Positions 62,168 through 64,000 of a stretch of DNA of 64,000 bases are shown piece by piece. The DNA comes from Clostridia bacterium. GTDB lineage: Bacteria > Bacillota > Clostridia > Acetivibrionales > DSM-2933. The DNA lies in contig JAOABQ010000049.1 of assembly GCA_026418275.1 (NCBI GenBank), forward strand, positions 124,001-188,000, written 5' to 3'. A program made the position numbers and the translations under genes. The notes under the pieces were generated by a model. The model did not search any database and had not been told where the DNA came from. It saw only the letters and a list, made by a program, of their open reading frames with translations. Each line of letters opens with the position of its first letter. The stretch's first letter is position 1.

Positions 62168-63466
62168 ATGTCTATTTTAATGGGAATTTTGGCACTTAGT
62201 TTTTTGATCATTGTACATGAATTAGGGCATTTTACAGTCGCAAAGCTTGCAGGCATCAAGGTTTTGGAATTTGCGCTTTTTATGGGACCGAAGCTTATCA
62301 GTTTCAAGCGTGGTGAAACCACATATTCCATTAGAGCCGTACCCTTAGGGGGGTTTGTAAAAATGGAAGGGGAAGAAGAGGCTTCGGAGGATGAAAGATC
62401 ATACAGCAAGCAGCCTATCTGGGTCAGGTCTTTGGTTATTGCAGCGGGGCCGGTTATGAACCTTATCGTTGCCGTAATCTTAGTTGCGGTTATGTTTGGT
62501 TTAAACGGTTATGGCACAACCAAAGTAACTGTACTGGAAGAGAATACGCCGCTGACTGCTGCCGGACTCAAGCAGGGAGATAAAATTTTAGAAATAAACG
62601 GGAATAAGATTTACTCTTTAAAAGATTATGGATTATTTATGCATATAGCAAAAAGCAATCCCAGCCAAGTAAAAATTCTCCGGGATGGCGCAAGTACTCC
62701 TGAAATCATTACCGTTATTCCTGAGAAAAAACGTGAAGTGGCTTTTTACCAGCTTGGCTTTATGCCAGAGCCAAGGCCGTCCAATATTGTAGGATCGGTT
62801 GACCCTGATACCCCCGCTGCAAAAGCCGGGCTTCAAAAGGGCGATGTCATCATAAAACTTAACGACAGAGAGGTAAAAGACAAGCAAAGTATTGGTAAAT
62901 ATCTAAACGAAAACAAAACAAATCCCGTTGCTATAACGGTAAACAGGAATGGTAATAATCTGGTATTAACATCGGTAGTTCCCAAGGAAATAAAAGGATC
63001 CTATGAAAATTACAGCGGTGCAATAAGGATGGGGCATGAAAAGGGCAATTTCAAAGAAACCATTGGGCAAGCCTTTGTCTATTCCTATTCCATTGCAAGG
63101 CAGGTATATTATTCCCTGGGCCTTCTTATTCAGGGAAAGGTTGGCTTGAATGAGATGATGGGACCTGTTGGGATTGTTTCTTTAATCGGGGATGTAATTG
63201 TAGTGCAGCAGTCGACGTTTGATAAATTTATCTGGCTTCTTGACTTTACTGCGTTGATCAGTATAAACCTGGGCCTTTTTAATTTGATTCCTTTCCCTGC
63301 ACTAGATGGAAGCAAGCTGGTGCTTTTGGGTATTGAGGGAATCAGGAGAAAAGCGCTGCCTCCCGAAAAGGAAGCCTATATTACCATGGTTGGACTGGTA
63401 TTGCTTATTATTTTGATGATATTTACCACTTCCAATGATATTATGCGGCTTATAACAGGTTATTAG
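62168..63466 (+). CDS. rseP: RIP metalloprotease RseP (site-2 protease family)
   Basis: Intramembrane zinc protease that cleaves anti-sigma factors and remnant signal peptides. 432 residues. HELGH at residues 17-21 in the first membrane helix, a PDZ domain at about 190-270 (PDTPAAKAGLQKGDVIIKLN) preceded by a partial second PDZ-like region (LTAAGLKQGDKILEING), and NLIPFPALDGSKLV with the third zinc ligand Asp. The start is ATG 62168 after GGAGG; the frame is open back into dxr without a site. Confidence 0.96.
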   Translation: MSILMGILALSFLIIVHELGHFTVAKLAGIKVLEFALFMGPKLISFKRGETTYSIRAVPLGGFVKMEGEEEASEDERSYSKQPIWVRSLVIAAGPVMNLIVAVILVAVMFGLNGYGTTKVTVLEENTPLTAAGLKQGDKILEINGNKIYSLKDYGLFMHIAKSNPSQVKILRDGASTPEIITVIPEKKREVAFYQLGFMPEPRPSNIVGSVDPDTPAAKAGLQKGDVIIKLNDREVKDKQSIGKYLNENKTNPVAITVNRNGNNLVLTSVVPKEIKGSYENYSGAIRMGHEKGNFKETIGQAFVYSYSIARQVYYSLGLLIQGKVGLNEMMGPVGIVSLIGDVIVVQQSTFDKFIWLLDFTALISINLGLFNLIPFPALDGSKLVLLGIEGIRRKALPPEKEAYITMVGLVLLIILMIFTTSNDIMRLITGY

Positions 63467-63484
63467 ATACCGAGGAGTTTCCAT

Positions 63485-64000
63485 ATGCATAGTGAGATAA
63501 AGAGGAGAAAGACCAAAAAAATTCTGGTAGGAAGCATCCCCATTGGGGGAGATTCACCGATTACAGTGCAGTCCATGACCAATACGGATACCCGTGATGT
63601 TAAAGCGACGGTTGAACAGATCAAAAGACTGGAGGATGCAGGATGTGATATAATCCGGGTTGCTGTTCCGGACAGGGAAGCTGCGGATGCGGTAAAATCC
63701 ATAAAAAGAGAGATAAAAATCCCCCTGGTCACCGATATACACTTTGATTACCGCCTTGCGCTTTCATGTATGGAAAATGGGGCTGATAAAGTAAGAATCA
63801 ACCCTGGAAATATAGGAGAGGTTGACCGGGTAAAAAAAGTTGTGGAAATGGCAAAGGAAAGGCAAATCCCCATAAGAATCGGGGTCAATGCGGGATCTTT
63901 GGAGAAACCGTTACTCGAAAAGTATGGTGGGATTACGCCTGAAGCAATGGTGGAAAGCGCCTTTAGCCATATTAAAATTCTTGAAAATTTGGATTATGAT
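63485..64000 (+). CDS. ispG: 4-hydroxy-3-methylbut-2-en-1-yl diphosphate synthase, N-terminal part (cut by window end)
   Basis: Iron-sulfur enzyme of the MEP pathway. 172 residues are visible and the frame is open at the window end. [20 protein letters not shown] and the TIM-barrel segments [31 protein letters not shown] and [10 protein letters not shown] are typical IspG/GcpE. The cluster-binding cysteines lie beyond the window. CGAGGAG precedes ATG 63485, 18 bases after rseP. Confidence 0.96.
   Translation, partial: MHSEIKRRKTKKILVGSIPIGGDSPITVQSMTNTDTRDVKATVEQIKRLEDAGCDIIRVAVPDREAADAVKSIKREIKIPLVTDIHFDYRLALSCMENGADKVRINPGNIGEVDRVKKVVEMAKERQIPIRIGVNAGSLEKPLLEKYGGITPEAMVESAFSHIKILENLDYD

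Overview
The window is low-GC (visually about 40% G+C) chromosomal DNA with dense operons, strong AGGAGG-type ribosome binding sites, CIRCE/HrcA heat-shock control and PyrR control. All point to an anaerobic Firmicute of the class Clostridia. PPDK, a Tad-type prepilin peptidase, copper-amine-oxidase stalk domains and a clostridial-style pyr operon fit an Acetivibrio/Ruminiclostridium-like relative, but the genus is inference. I see no tRNA, rRNA, CRISPR array, phage or intact insertion sequence.

Layout. 1-1391: 3' part of a chemoreceptor gene. 1.8-5.8 kb: pgeF, an oligopeptide-binding lipoprotein, lspA and rluD. 5.8-17.9 kb: the pyrimidine operon, with promoter, PyrR operator and attenuator, then pyrR, a short leader-like ORF spanning a terminator, pyrB, pyrC, pyrF, carA, carB, pyrK, pyrD, a histidine phosphatase and a divergent PyrE-like phosphoribosyltransferase. 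Together these cover every step from bicarbonate to UMP. 17.9-28.5 kb: mixed genes (half-length LysE-like protein, amino-acid permease, miaB, a TadE-like protein with a prepilin peptidase, an anti-sigma-type ATPase, polX, trpB2, a Fur-family regulator).

28.5-40.7 kb: stress block. htpG has its own CIRCE. After an acyl-CoA synthetase and its cupin regulator (minus strand) comes CIRCE-hrcA-grpE-dnaK, then a 456-bp gap with a terminator and new promoters, then dnaJ-prmA-rsmE-cheY-like. 40.9-45.9 kb: yicC-remA-gmk-rpoZ-coaBC and glyS. 46.2-48.9 kb: ppdK with a hairpin leader. 49.0-51.4 kb: a MutS2-like ATPase without a Smr domain behind a structured leader with an 11-codon ORF. 51.5-55.5 kb: two surface or membrane proteins of unknown function. 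55.7-64 kb: the conserved rpsB-tsf-pyrH-frr-(PASTA-like)-uppS-cdsA-dxr-rseP-ispG cluster, with ispG cut by the window end.

The most unusual signals are regulatory or repetitive. They are the MutS2-like gene's attenuator-like leader, a pyrBI-style leader ORF in front of pyrB, three copies of a roughly 105-bp double-hairpin repeat, a long hairpin in the pyrH 5' UTR, and a Shine-Dalgarno sequence separated from its start codon by a hairpin.
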